A DNA stretch of 64,000 bases. Source: CAYLHS01 sp964496205 (GTDB lineage Bacteria > Actinomycetota > Acidimicrobiia > Spongiisociales > UBA4744). The notes under the pieces were generated by a model. That model was not told the DNA's origin and did no database searches. It worked only from the letters and a program-made list of their open reading frames with translations. Made by a program: the position numbers and the translations under genes. The stretch spans positions 1 to 64,000 of the forward strand of contig CAZBXV010000001.1 in NCBI GenBank assembly GCA_964496205.1, given 5' to 3'. Below are positions 42,676-50,906 of the stretch, in pieces. The stretch's first letter is position 1. Each line of letters opens with the position of its first letter.

Positions 42676-43323
42676 ATGTCGGTTCTCGGGCAGTTCCTCC
42701 ATCAGCTGATCGGACTCGTCACGATCCTCAATCCGGTGGCGGGCGCAGCGATCATGGTTTCGACCGTGGGAGCAGCGGCCACGAGAAACGAGATCGGTTC
42801 CATCGCGCGCAGGACCGGGATGACCGTGTTCATCGCATCCGTGGTCACCGTCGTGATGGGCCAGATCATCTTCAACTTCTTCGGCATCAACACCGATTCG
42901 ATCGAAGCGATCGGCGGGGTCGTCATTCTCAAGATCTCACTCGACATGATCCAAGGAAGCCCAGCCAGCACCAACCATTCGGCCGAGGAATCAGTGGAGG
43001 CTCGGACCAAGGAGGACATCTCGGTCATCCCGCTCGGGATCCCGATCCTGTTCGGGCCCGGCGTGATCGCAACACTGATCCTGTTCAAGAACGCTTCAAC
43101 CTCTGTGTGGCAGATCATCTCCCTTGCCGCCGTGATCACCATTTCATCGGCCACCGTGTGGCTGACCCTCAAGAACGCGCGGGCGCTTTCCAGCCGTCTT
43201 GGTGTCACCGGTGTCAAGATCCTGACGCGCGTCATGGGACTGGTTGTCGGCGCAATCGCTGTTCAATTCATCGTTACCGGTGCCTACCACCTGTGGATCG
43301 CGCTCTCTTCCGGAACGTCCTGA
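42676..43323 (+). CDS. MarC-family (UPF0056) membrane protein
   Basis: The 215-residue protein has six membrane helices. NPVAGAAIMV near residue 19 and IPLGIPILFGPGVIATLIL near 113 match the duplicated N-P and G-P motifs of MarC proteins. The family was once linked to multiple antibiotic resistance but its transport role is unresolved. It is divergent from mraZ and followed 36 nt later by a universal stress protein. Confidence 0.88.
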   Translation: MSVLGQFLHQLIGLVTILNPVAGAAIMVSTVGAAATRNEIGSIARRTGMTVFIASVVTVVMGQIIFNFFGINTDSIEAIGGVVILKISLDMIQGSPASTNHSAEESVEARTKEDISVIPLGIPILFGPGVIATLILFKNASTSVWQIISLAAVITISSATVWLTLKNARALSSRLGVTGVKILTRVMGLVVGAIAVQFIVTGAYHLWIALSSGTS

Positions 43324-43327
43324 GCAC

Positions 43328-43333
43328 TAACCT
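43328..43333 (+). promoter_or_regulatory. Candidate -10 box for the universal stress gene
   Basis: TAACCT, preceded by CAC, lies 26 nt before the ATG at 43360. A GGAG Shine-Dalgarno lies between them, so this would be a leadered transcript. Confidence 0.45.
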
Positions 43334-43359
43334 CAACTCAGATCACCATCGGAGTACAG

Positions 43360-43875
43360 ATGCACATCATGATCGCGACCGACGGAAGTCTCGACGCCAC
43401 GTCGACTGCCGAGTTCGCCGGACACCTCGCCCAGCCAGATGACCGTCTGAGCGTCGTCACCGTCGTGGAGATCCCCAGGTCGCTCCTTTCAAGTCTGCGG
43501 GCCTTCTACGAACGCCGGGAGCTGGTACAGGGAACCGGAACCGACGACGAGTACGTCTCTTCCACGAGCGTCACGACCGTATCTCCCAGCTGGCCGGGCG
43601 ACGACGCACTCCTCGCGGCATTTGTGAACGAGCAGAAGGCCGACCGAACGCAGCCACTCGTGGACGAATTCGCCAAAAGAGGGTTTACCGCCACAGCGAT
43701 CTCCGTCGAGGGCGCAGATCCGACTCGACCGCTTCTCGACTTCATCGAACAGAACGGCGTCGATCTTCTTCTCATCGGATCGCGAGGGATGGGCATGTTC
43801 GAAGGTCTCTTGGGTTCGACGAGTACCCGACTCGCACGAAGAGCCCCCTGTCCAGTTCTCCTACTCCGGGCATGA
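43360..43875 (+). CDS. Universal stress protein (UspA family)
   Basis: The 171-residue protein begins MHIMIATDGSLDATSTAEFA. It has the ATP-binding C-terminal signature GSRGMGMFEGLLGSTSTRLA (G-2x-G-9x-G-S/T), near 140-159, and closes APCPVLLLRA. It has an insertion of about 30 residues relative to short Usp proteins around 50-80. ATP-binding Usp proteins act in stress and dormancy. A GGAG sits just upstream of the ATG. Confidence 0.9.
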   Translation: MHIMIATDGSLDATSTAEFAGHLAQPDDRLSVVTVVEIPRSLLSSLRAFYERRELVQGTGTDDEYVSSTSVTTVSPSWPGDDALLAAFVNEQKADRTQPLVDEFAKRGFTATAISVEGADPTRPLLDFIEQNGVDLLLIGSRGMGMFEGLLGSTSTRLARRAPCPVLLLRA

Positions 43876-43907
43876 ACCAGTCTCTTCGTGTGCTCCCAGC
43901 CTGATCC

Positions 43908-43936
43908 TTGACACTGGATTGAGCCCTAGCGAGACT
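43908..43936 (+). promoter_or_regulatory. Promoter of the resolvase-like gene
   Basis: TTGACA (43908-43913), 17-nt spacer, GAGACT (43931-43936), then 6 nt to ATG at 43943. It is a full -35/-10 arrangement that still predicts a leaderless transcript. Confidence 0.55.
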
Positions 43937-43942
43937 CGCCGT

Positions 43943-44428
43943 ATGAGGGTTGCCGGCTACGTGAGAGAGCTGACGGCCGGCGGGGAGTCGCTTTACGCAC
44001 AGTCCGAACGCGTTCGCCGCTGGACGGTCGCGCAGGGCTACCAGCTCATCGTCATGTGCCAAGACGCGAGAGATCCTGGTGGCGCGCCGCGCGGTGAAGG
44101 TTTCCGGGCCCTGCTCGAGGTCGCCTCGTCCGGGCACACGGACGCCGTCGTCGTTCCCTCCCTCGAAGTGCTCTCGACCGACATCCTGACCCAAGAGGTC
44201 ATTCTTCACGACCTTCGCTCCCGCAACGTGCAGGTCATCAGCACCAGAGAAGAGGACGCCCGCGTTCTCACCGATCCGCGAATGGATCCAGCTCGGCTGA
44301 TGGCGAGAGATGTCCTCGCGAGAAGAGACGACTACGAGGAAGAGGGACGTGCTCGGGTGCGGCCCGAGCATGCCTCCGACGACGATATTGTCATTCAGCT
44401 CGTCGCCGCAGACGGGAACGCTTCCTGA
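43943..44428 (+). CDS. Serine-recombinase N-domain-like protein lacking catalytic Ser
   Basis: The 161-residue protein resembles a resolvase N-terminal domain. It opens RVAGYVRELTAGGESLYAQ (family form Y-x-R-V-S-T...S-L-x-x-Q) and continues with RVRRWTVAQGYQLI, DARDPGGAPRGEGFRALLE and DAVVVPSLEVLSTD. The nucleophile Ser after Y-x-R is replaced (E-L-T), and the Arg pair of the L-x-R-L-x-R segment is missing. No DNA-binding or large C-terminal recombinase domain follows. Hence it is probably a domesticated, non-catalytic fold. A TTG eight codons upstream is possible, but the promoter points to ATG at 43943. Its stop abuts the convergent neighbour's stop. Confidence 0.72.
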   Translation: MRVAGYVRELTAGGESLYAQSERVRRWTVAQGYQLIVMCQDARDPGGAPRGEGFRALLEVASSGHTDAVVVPSLEVLSTDILTQEVILHDLRSRNVQVISTREEDARVLTDPRMDPARLMARDVLARRDDYEEEGRARVRPEHASDDDIVIQLVAADGNAS

Positions 44429-45151
44429 TCAACGGCCGAGGGCCGACCAGACGGCCGACGCAAACGCGAAGTCGAATCCGGACCGTATGACTCCGGCACC
44501 TGCACGAATGACCCCGTCGCGGTCTTCGAGCACCACCAGCAGGACACCGTCATCCCGTTCGACCGTTTCCAGGAGTCGGGGCATAGGTCCAGGAGTGTCG
44601 AGGATCTCGGCCACCGCCTCTATCAAGGCGGTCTGCCTCGACGTTGTGGTCCGGCCTGCCGAACGCATCACGCTCTTGCCCCGAGACGACATGACGATGA
44701 GCGCCGCGTCTTTCGGGCCTTCGTCCACGATGACCGACTCCAAGAACCCGGGATCCTTGGCCGGTGTCTTCACGTGCCGATACCGCTCGGACGGGAATTC
44801 CGAAGGAGTCTCCTCCACGGTTGACACGGGCTGGTCACTATCGTCCACCCGTCGATCGCTGTCGGCTTCGTCCGGCTCCTCGTCCGCCGGGACCTCGCGT
44901 GCCGGCTCCGAAGACGCCGCTGCCGAGTCGGGAGGGGGTGGCGGAACATCCGGCTCCAAGCGGATCCGTTCTGGTGCGACTCTCGAACGAAGTCCCTCCC
45001 GTTCGAGGACGTCACTGACGAGTGAACCTACCTCGAGGCCCTCCGCGCCACGCTCCAGCTCCACCTTCACTCCCACGATCGCCGACCCGTTGCGCTCGAT
45101 CGTCGCCGATGCAACTCCCGGGATACCCTCGATCATCTGCTCGAGGTTCAT
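44429..45151 (-). CDS. Unknown protein with two small domains and acidic linker
   Basis: The 240-residue protein is not recognised. Residues 1-70 look like a small alpha/beta domain (MNLEQMIEGIPGVASATIER, then a beta-rich stretch). Residues 70-125 are a Pro/Ala/Asp/Glu-rich disordered linker, and 135-240 form a second domain (KDAALIVMSSRGKSVMRSAG..., VLLVVLEDRDGVIRAGAG). No signal peptide or membrane helix is seen. The ATG at 45151 overlaps the upstream small gene as ATGA. The stop forms TGATCA with the convergent gene's stop. Confidence 0.7.
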   Translation of the reverse strand: MNLEQMIEGIPGVASATIERNGSAIVGVKVELERGAEGLEVGSLVSDVLEREGLRSRVAPERIRLEPDVPPPPPDSAAASSEPAREVPADEEPDEADSDRRVDDSDQPVSTVEETPSEFPSERYRHVKTPAKDPGFLESVIVDEGPKDAALIVMSSRGKSVMRSAGRTTTSRQTALIEAVAEILDTPGPMPRLLETVERDDGVLLVVLEDRDGVIRAGAGVIRSGFDFAFASAVWSALGR

Positions 45152-45375
45152 GATCGCCGACTCCACTCCAGGAAGGCAACCACATCGTCGGGTTCCAGTC
45201 GGTGATCGGCCGAACCGTACGCGGTGAAGCGACGGAACTCCAAGTACGAACGATCAGGGATCGGTAGGAACGGGTACCTGCGCCACCAACCCCGTGGTGT
45301 GATCGCCCACGAGGAACGAAGCGCGTGCACCCACAGATCAGGTCTTCGGGCGATTGCCCGGATCACCCCGCCCAT
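45148..45375 (-). CDS. Small conserved-looking protein, unknown function
   Basis: The 75-residue protein is Trp/Arg-rich (MGGVIRAIARRPDLWVHALR, later RGWWRRYPFLPIPDRSYLEFR) and ends HRLEPDDVVAFLEWSRRS. It has no membrane helix. The pattern of a short basic helix plus YPFLPIP looks structured and not random. GAGGAGG lies only 1 nt from the first ATG, so the GTG at codon 4 may be the true start. It is coupled to the downstream unknown gene (4-nt overlap) and divergent from moxR. Confidence 0.7.
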   Translation of the reverse strand: MGGVIRAIARRPDLWVHALRSSWAITPRGWWRRYPFLPIPDRSYLEFRRFTAYGSADHRLEPDDVVAFLEWSRRS

Positions 45376-45402
45376 GCCTCCTCAGTTCCCAGATCGCCAC
45401 GG

Positions 45403-45408
45403 ATAATA
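45403..45408 (-). promoter_or_regulatory. -10 box for the 45375 operon
   Basis: TATTAT on the minus strand is about 27 nt before the ATG. A CCCGCCCA (45409-45416) / TGGGCGGG (45444-45451) inverted repeat lies directly upstream, between this promoter and moxR. Confidence 0.5.
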
Positions 45409-45477
45409 CCCGCCCAAACACTCCTCGTACACACAAATCTGCCTGGGCGGGCAGACGACGAATCCTCCCACCGCTGA

Positions 45478-45499
45478 TAGGCTGCCCCCTGGAGGAGGT
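45478..45499 (+). promoter_or_regulatory. moxR -10 box and Shine-Dalgarno deciding a TTG start
   Basis: TAGGCT (45478-45483) is followed by a strong AGGAGGT (45493-45499), which is 4 nt before TTG at 45504. The GTG overlapping the end of the AGGAGGT is too close to be used. Confidence 0.55.
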
Positions 45500-45503
45500 G
45501 CCA

Positions 45504-46469
45504 TTGACAGATACGTCACGCATTGATCACTTCGCCGACCTGTTCGAGACGATCGTTTCAAACGTGGAACACGTGATCCAGGGAAAGCGAGAGGTCATCG
45601 AACTGGTGGTCATGTCGTTGATGGCTGAAGGTCACGTCTTGATCGAGGACGTCCCCGGTGTCGGGAAGACACTTCTGGCCAAGTCGCTCGCCCGTTCGCT
45701 CGACTGCCGCTTCAACCGTGTTCAGTTCACTCCCGACCTCCTTCCCTCGGACATCACCGGTGTATCGATTTGGGATCGGGCTGCTTCGAAGTTCGAGTTC
45801 AAGCCGGGAGCGATCTTCGCCAACTTCGTCCTCGGAGACGAGATCAACCGTGCGGGCCCCAAGACGCAGGCTGCACTCCTGGAGGCCATGGAGGAGTTGC
45901 AGGTGACCGTCGACGCGCGCACCCGGCAGCTCCCGTCACCCTTCATGGTGATTGCAACACAGAACCCACTCGAGCACGAGGGCACCTATCCCCTCCCCGA
46001 GTCACAGCTCGACCGGTTCATGATGCGCCTGGTCGTCGGCTATCCGATTCACGGCAAGGAAATCGAGATGCTCGAGACACATGGACGCCACTCGACCCTC
46101 GATTCTCTCGGACCGGTGGCCCGCACCGCGGATGTCCTCGAGCTCGCGGACATCGCCCGCAACCTGCACGTGGCAACCTCCCTTCAGAGCTACATCGTCA
46201 CGATCGCAGAAGCGACGAGACGACACGGGGAGATCCTGCTTGGCGCGTCTCCGAGAGCGGCCCTGCATCTCCAACGCGTAGCACGCGTACGTGCCGCCAC
46301 GCAGCGGCGCGACTTTGCGACCCCAGACGACATCAAAGCCATCGCCAGGCCGGTGCTCGAGCACAGAATCGTCCTGCGACCTGAAGCCCTGATGCGAGGC
46401 ACAAGCGTCGGAGACGTGATCGACAACGTCCTTCAACATGTTCGTGTCCCCGCCGGGAGAACCGGGTGA
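45504..46469 (+). CDS. MoxR-family AAA+ ATPase
   Basis: The 321-residue protein has IQGKREVIELVVMSLMAEGH, Walker A DVPGVGKTLLAKS near 52, FTPDLLPSDITG, Walker B FVLGDEINRA near 112, ATQNPLEHEGTYPLPESQLDRF and a C-terminal lid. MoxR ATPases act as chaperones that load cofactors or assemble complexes, typically with the DUF58 partner encoded next. TTG start chosen from the AGGAGGT spacing. It overlaps DUF58 by 4 nt (GTGA). Confidence 0.94.
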   Translation: MTDTSRIDHFADLFETIVSNVEHVIQGKREVIELVVMSLMAEGHVLIEDVPGVGKTLLAKSLARSLDCRFNRVQFTPDLLPSDITGVSIWDRAASKFEFKPGAIFANFVLGDEINRAGPKTQAALLEAMEELQVTVDARTRQLPSPFMVIATQNPLEHEGTYPLPESQLDRFMMRLVVGYPIHGKEIEMLETHGRHSTLDSLGPVARTADVLELADIARNLHVATSLQSYIVTIAEATRRHGEILLGASPRAALHLQRVARVRAATQRRDFATPDDIKAIARPVLEHRIVLRPEALMRGTSVGDVIDNVLQHVRVPAGRTG

Positions 46470-47635
46470 AGCTCACCGAATGGGGATGGGCGGCCCTAGG
46501 AGCGGCACTGGCGCTCATGGTGCTGTGGGGAGTCCTCGGAGACGCAGAACTCCTCGCCCTCGCCTTCCTCCTGGTCGCCTCCGTGTTCGTCGCCTGGCTG
46601 ACGGTAAGGCGGCGGACACCGAACGCGTCCGTTTCGAGGCGTCTGCACCCGGCTTTGGTGAGTGAAGGTGACACTGTCGCAGTGGAACTGGTCGCGACGG
46701 CCGATTCGAAGCCCTTGCGCTACGTCATCATCGAAGATGAGGTGCGACAGCTCGGAAGCGCTCGCTTCCGCGTTCCTGCCCTGACGCCGGGTGTCTTGTT
46801 CTCCGGTGTATACGACGTGACCTGCCACACACGGGGTGTCTACGAGGTGGGGCCAGCGGTGGTCTCGACCACCGACCCGTTCGGTTTCGTGAAGTCCGGA
46901 GAGCCGATGGGCCAAGTCGATCGACTCGTCGTGTATCCGCGGGTCGAGCAGCTGACCGGTCTGCCCATGCTCAGAGGGGTCGACTCGTCACTCCAGGCGA
47001 CGAGAGCCGAAACCGTCGCGCGAGGAGGCGACGACTTCTTCAGCCTCAGGGAGTACCAAACCGGCGACGACCTCCGTCGAGTCCACTGGCCGTCCACGGC
47101 GCGCAAGGACCGGTTGATGATCAGGCAGTTCGAGGCTCCATGGGAACCGCGTGCACTCGTGGTCGTGGATCCGAGAAGTTCCTCGTACGCGACACCCGAA
47201 GCGTTCGAGACCGCCGTACGGGGGGCTGCCTCCGCAGTCCATCTCTTCTTCGAGGCGGGCCTCGGGGCCAACTTCTGGGCAGGGGGCGATCTTTCGGTGA
47301 TCGATGAGAATCCCTACGAGGCGGCCATGCGGGCGCTGGCTCTCCTCCAGCCGATTCGCCGGTTCGATTTCGGTGCGGCCGCAGGACGTGTTCGGGTCAA
47401 GGGATCCGGGGGGACGCTCGTGATTGTGACCGGTTCGCCTGACGCCCACGTCGGAACGGTCACCACCCACCTGACTCATCATGCCGGTGCGGTCGTCCTT
47501 CTGTGCGCGAGCCCGCACCCGGTACCCGCAAGCTTCGGCCGAAGCGGAGCAACGATCGTGACGGTGGGCCCCGGGGATCCGTGGGCTCCCGCGTGGATGA
47601 GGGCAATGCCATGGGTAGCCGCTGGAACTGGGTAG
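46466..47635 (+). CDS. DUF58 protein
   Basis: The 389-residue protein has two N-terminal membrane helices (about 8-45), a beta-rich region, and a C-terminal VWA-like DUF58 domain with FFSLREYQTGDDLRRVHWPS (about 193-212) followed by TARKDRLMIRQFE. It is the usual MoxR partner. A role in envelope or spore-like processes is known for some homologues, but here the function is inferred only from the module. It overlaps the next gene by 25 nt. Confidence 0.92.
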   Translation: MKLTEWGWAALGAALALMVLWGVLGDAELLALAFLLVASVFVAWLTVRRRTPNASVSRRLHPALVSEGDTVAVELVATADSKPLRYVIIEDEVRQLGSARFRVPALTPGVLFSGVYDVTCHTRGVYEVGPAVVSTTDPFGFVKSGEPMGQVDRLVVYPRVEQLTGLPMLRGVDSSLQATRAETVARGGDDFFSLREYQTGDDLRRVHWPSTARKDRLMIRQFEAPWEPRALVVVDPRSSSYATPEAFETAVRGAASAVHLFFEAGLGANFWAGGDLSVIDENPYEAAMRALALLQPIRRFDFGAAAGRVRVKGSGGTLVIVTGSPDAHVGTVTTHLTHHAGAVVLLCASPHPVPASFGRSGATIVTVGPGDPWAPAWMRAMPWVAAGTG

Positions 47636-49941
47636 TCGGCTGGGCGGCGCTCCTGCTCGCCCTGCTCCGGCTGGGCAAGCTGATCCGCCCAACCATCGAG
47701 GGTGCCCCTTGGCAGGTTGCGGTGGTCGCGGGCGCGTTGATGGGTGCCATCATCACGTGGGCTATGCGGCGGCCATGGGCCTCGCTGGGGGCCAACGCAA
47801 TCGCATTCATCATCGTCTCGCTGCGCATCGTGACACCTGACACACTGACGCTCGGAATCATCCCGACGGCGACGACCATCGACGCATTCCGCCAAGAACT
47901 CGCGCTCGGCATCAACATCATCCGCTTCGGTGTCGCCCCGGTTTCTCCAATCGCTGGGCTGGTGGTCATCCTCACGCTGGTCTTCTGGGCGCTCGGGGCC
48001 CTGTTGGCGTGGGGAAACCGCGCAAGCCGACCGCTGGTGGCGCTCCTCCCACCGCTTCTCTTCTACCTCCAGCTCGCAGTGATCGACCAGATGCCATCGG
48101 GTCTCTGGTGGATGGTGGCCTTCCTGACGATGGTTGCACTGGCGCTCATCTCGATCTCCCGCCAGCACAGGCTCGGTTCCACCGTCCGCATGCGTAGCTC
48201 CGACCGTGCACTCACCCCGACCACCTATCCCGCCCTATTCATCGTGTCTTCGATCCTGCTTGCTCTGCTAGGTGTGCGGACCATGACGGACACGATCCCG
48301 TCGTCCGGCCTGGTCGACTGGAGAGCCCACTCGGCGATCGGCGGGGGTGTTCTCGTCGGCGTGTCCTACAACCTCTTCACGAGCATCCACCAGGACCTCG
48401 TCTCTCATTCGAACACTCCGGTGTTCGCAGCGAAGGTCGCAGGAGATGTCGATCCCTCCACCCTCTACTGGCAGATCATCACACTCGAGGACTTCGACGG
48501 CGCGAACTGGATCCCACGCAGCCGGCCTACCTCAGGGCCCGATGCCGACACCTGGGAGGATCCCGACGAGGCATTCTTCGGGACCACGGCACCAATCTCG
48601 ACGTCGGTGAGGATCAACAGCCTCGTCGAGAACTACCTGCCGGTCGTCTACTCCCCCACGTGGCTCGGGTCGGATCTCGCCATCTTCAGCGGCAGCTTCG
48701 ACGTTCGAACCGACGGTTCCGTCCACCTGACACTTCCGTCGTTTCGCGGCCTCACCTATCAGGAGACCGCCCTCGTACCCAAACCCGATGTCGATGTACT
48801 CGCAAGCCAGGGCGGGTTCCTGACGCCCATCTTCCGGGAGGCGGCCGACCAAGGTGTCTTCGAAGGACGAGCCGTTCAAACGCCACGAGCGAGGCGCCCT
48901 GAAGAGGTCGAGCTGGATCTCGAGCTTCCGAAACTCGACCCGGTCATTCAGACACAGACACGGGTGCTGACCGCGGACGGCACGACCCCGTTCGAGAAGG
49001 CACTGCTGCTCGAAGCGTGGTTCCACGACCCGGCGAATTTCACCTACTCGACCGACATCGATGCCGGCCATTCGGCACGCAACCTCGCCGACTGGCTGTT
49101 CGCAACAGACAGCCCCTCCTATCGGACCGGCTACTGCGAGCAGTTCGCCACAGCAATGGCCGTGATGGCGAGAACGATCGGTATTCCTTCGAGGGTTGTG
49201 ACCGGATTCGGCCCGGGTGAAGTGCAGCCGGATGGCACGATCGTCGTACGGGACCGGAACGCCCACGCATGGGTCGAACTGTGGATGGACACCCAGGGAT
49301 GGGTTCGGTTCGATCCGACACCGGGTGGGCCGGGCGGTACCGGTGGTTCGAGCACCGGCCTCGTCTCCTTCGATGCTCGGGACTACGTTCCGCCTCCACC
49401 AGAGACAACCGATGGGGAGAGCGGCTCTGAGGGAGCGGTCATCACCCGCGATGTCACGCCCGACTTCGGCGAGAACCAGGTGGCCGTTCCGATCGGATCA
49501 GGTGATCTTTCGGAGCCCGGCAGCAGTCCCTTCTCCTCGCCTGCGTTCGATGTGGCCATACTCCTGCTGCTCATCGTCCTCTCGCCGCTGATGACAAAGA
49601 TCGCACGCCGAAGACGGCGAATCGAGCGCCTGAAAGAAGGGTACGTGTCCGCTGCATGGAACGAGCTCATCGACCGCCTCAGTGATCTCGGTACGAGGCC
49701 CGCCCCGTCGCTCACGCCCCTGGAATTCGCCGGCTCGGTTCACCAATCGATGATTCCTCTTGCCGACGGCGTGACGGCGACTCGTTTCGGAAGATCCGAG
49801 AGGCTCGATGGTTCGAAGCTGGCGACAGCCACCCGTTCGTTCCTCGACACCGAGGCCTACCTGAAGACGGTGTATCCCGTCGGTGTGCGGATCCGGGCCA
49901 GAATGAGACTCCGATCGCTCTTCCGACGGGTGAGAAGCTGA
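47611..49941 (+). CDS. TgpA-like membrane transglutaminase
   Basis: The 776-residue protein has about seven N-terminal membrane helices (to about 225) and an extracytoplasmic region with a transglutaminase-like core. Catalytic Cys is in YCEQFATAMAVMARTIGIPS (about 509), His in RDRNAHAWVELW (about 551), Asp in RFDPTPGG (about 568). A Pro/Gly linker, another membrane helix (about 650-668) and a DUF4129-like tail follow. With MoxR and DUF58 it forms the common three-gene module. ATG at 47611 chosen; a GTG six codons upstream is open. Confidence 0.92.
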   Translation: MGSRWNWVVGWAALLLALLRLGKLIRPTIEGAPWQVAVVAGALMGAIITWAMRRPWASLGANAIAFIIVSLRIVTPDTLTLGIIPTATTIDAFRQELALGINIIRFGVAPVSPIAGLVVILTLVFWALGALLAWGNRASRPLVALLPPLLFYLQLAVIDQMPSGLWWMVAFLTMVALALISISRQHRLGSTVRMRSSDRALTPTTYPALFIVSSILLALLGVRTMTDTIPSSGLVDWRAHSAIGGGVLVGVSYNLFTSIHQDLVSHSNTPVFAAKVAGDVDPSTLYWQIITLEDFDGANWIPRSRPTSGPDADTWEDPDEAFFGTTAPISTSVRINSLVENYLPVVYSPTWLGSDLAIFSGSFDVRTDGSVHLTLPSFRGLTYQETALVPKPDVDVLASQGGFLTPIFREAADQGVFEGRAVQTPRARRPEEVELDLELPKLDPVIQTQTRVLTADGTTPFEKALLLEAWFHDPANFTYSTDIDAGHSARNLADWLFATDSPSYRTGYCEQFATAMAVMARTIGIPSRVVTGFGPGEVQPDGTIVVRDRNAHAWVELWMDTQGWVRFDPTPGGPGGTGGSSTGLVSFDARDYVPPPPETTDGESGSEGAVITRDVTPDFGENQVAVPIGSGDLSEPGSSPFSSPAFDVAILLLLIVLSPLMTKIARRRRRIERLKEGYVSAAWNELIDRLSDLGTRPAPSLTPLEFAGSVHQSMIPLADGVTATRFGRSERLDGSKLATATRSFLDTEAYLKTVYPVGVRIRARMRLRSLFRRVRS

Positions 49942-49950
49942 CGGACTCGG

Positions 49951-50448
49951 TCAGATCGCGGCCTGATCGGATTCTTCGAGAACGCCTTCCTCGCTGCGCC
50001 GGATCATTTCGAGGAACCGTTCACGATCCAGTTCGAACTTCGACACGTCGTCTTCGACCTCACGAGTGATCGAGTCGATCGCGACGAAGAATGCGAGCTG
50101 CCCACCGCGCAGCGCGTCGAGGAGCTGGGTGTCGTCCTCGGCGACTGAGAAGATGCTCTGACCGTCCGTGACCAGTTTGACCTCGGCGAGATGCCGTTCC
50201 ATCGCCCCGTTGCGGCGAAGGTAGTCCCATGCTCGGCGCACTCGCTGCACCGACATGCCGTTGTCAAGCAGGCTCTTGATGACCCTCAGCGCGACGAGGT
50301 CTCTGAAGGAGTACAGACGGCGGACCCCCGGACGGCCCCCCGTACTCTGAATGGAAGGTTCAAGGAGTGATACTCGGTCCCAATACCTCAACTGATGCGC
50401 CGTGCACCCGGTCAGGTTGCATGCCTGTTGAGCGGTAAATCCTTCCAC
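49951..50448 (-). CDS. MerR-family transcriptional regulator
   Basis: The 165-residue protein has a MerR winged helix (FTAQQACNLTGCTAHQLRYWD, split at Thr, about 4-24), the wing RLYSFRDLVALRVIKSLLDNG, a short coiled coil, and a C-terminal region without Cys pairs, so metal sensing is unlikely. GGGAGA lies 6 nt before GTG at 50448; a TTG two codons earlier is less well placed. Ligand and targets are unknown. It is convergent with tgpA (9 nt between stops). Confidence 0.88.
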   Translation of the reverse strand: MEGFTAQQACNLTGCTAHQLRYWDRVSLLEPSIQSTGGRPGVRRLYSFRDLVALRVIKSLLDNGMSVQRVRRAWDYLRRNGAMERHLAEVKLVTDGQSIFSVAEDDTQLLDALRGGQLAFFVAIDSITREVEDDVSKFELDRERFLEMIRRSEEGVLEESDQAAI

Positions 50449-50492
50449 GAACAATCTCCCGATGTATTGACGACCGCCCTCGGTCGCCCCTC

Positions 50493-50525
50493 AAAAAAAG
50501 CGCTCCGGCTCGGCTCGCCGGGGGC
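50493..50525 (-). terminator. Rho-independent terminator after DUF3040 gene
   Basis: On the minus strand CCGGC-GAGCCGA-GCCGG is followed by AGCGC and seven T. It lies 24 nt after the DUF3040 stop and upstream of the MerR gene. Confidence 0.7.
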
Positions 50526-50548
50526 CTCACTCTAGCGTCTGCAATCGG

Positions 50549-50869
50549 TCACTGCCGAGTCGAGCGGCCACCACCAAAACGCCCCTTCCGGTCGGCGTTT
50601 TTCGCGGTTCCGGACGCCTTGCGAGCCCGTAGAAACTCGCTTCCGGCGAGCACCATGACCACGAAACCACCCAGTGCAAGCCACTGGTTGAACACAAACG
50701 TGCCGAGGGTCACGGCAAGTCCGAAAACGAACGCGACCGCGGCGACGACGACCCTTCGAGACGCCACCCTGTTCAGACGTCCGACCTTGCGCGCCAGCGA
50801 GGGATCCTGTGCGTACAGGCCCTGCTCGATCTCCTTGAGGATCTTCTGTTCGCGCTCATCGAGTGGCAT
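50549..50869 (-). CDS. DUF3040 membrane protein
   Basis: The 106-residue protein starts MPLDEREQKILKEIEQGLYA, the DUF3040 signature, has two membrane helices (about 37-57 and 61-79) and a basic Gly-rich tail. The family is nearly restricted to actinobacteria and often lies near mraZ; its function is unknown. The ATG at 50869 has GGAGGGG 5 nt upstream and TATTAT (50886-50881) as -10 box. Confidence 0.9.
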   Translation of the reverse strand: MPLDEREQKILKEIEQGLYAQDPSLARKVGRLNRVASRRVVVAAVAFVFGLAVTLGTFVFNQWLALGGFVVMVLAGSEFLRARKASGTAKNADRKGRFGGGRSTRQ

Positions 50870-50880
50870 GGTGCCCCTCC

Positions 50881-50886
50881 ATAATA
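50881..50886 (-). promoter_or_regulatory. -10 box for DUF3040 gene
   Basis: TATTAT on the minus strand immediately precedes the GGAGGGG Shine-Dalgarno, giving a leader of only a few nucleotides. Confidence 0.5.
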
Positions 50887-50906
50887 CCTGTCCCCTCTGC
50901 GTTCGC

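Noticed and set aside
43943..44428. Active mobile element from resolvase homology
   Set aside because: Catalytic serine is missing and there are no terminal repeats or cargo genes.
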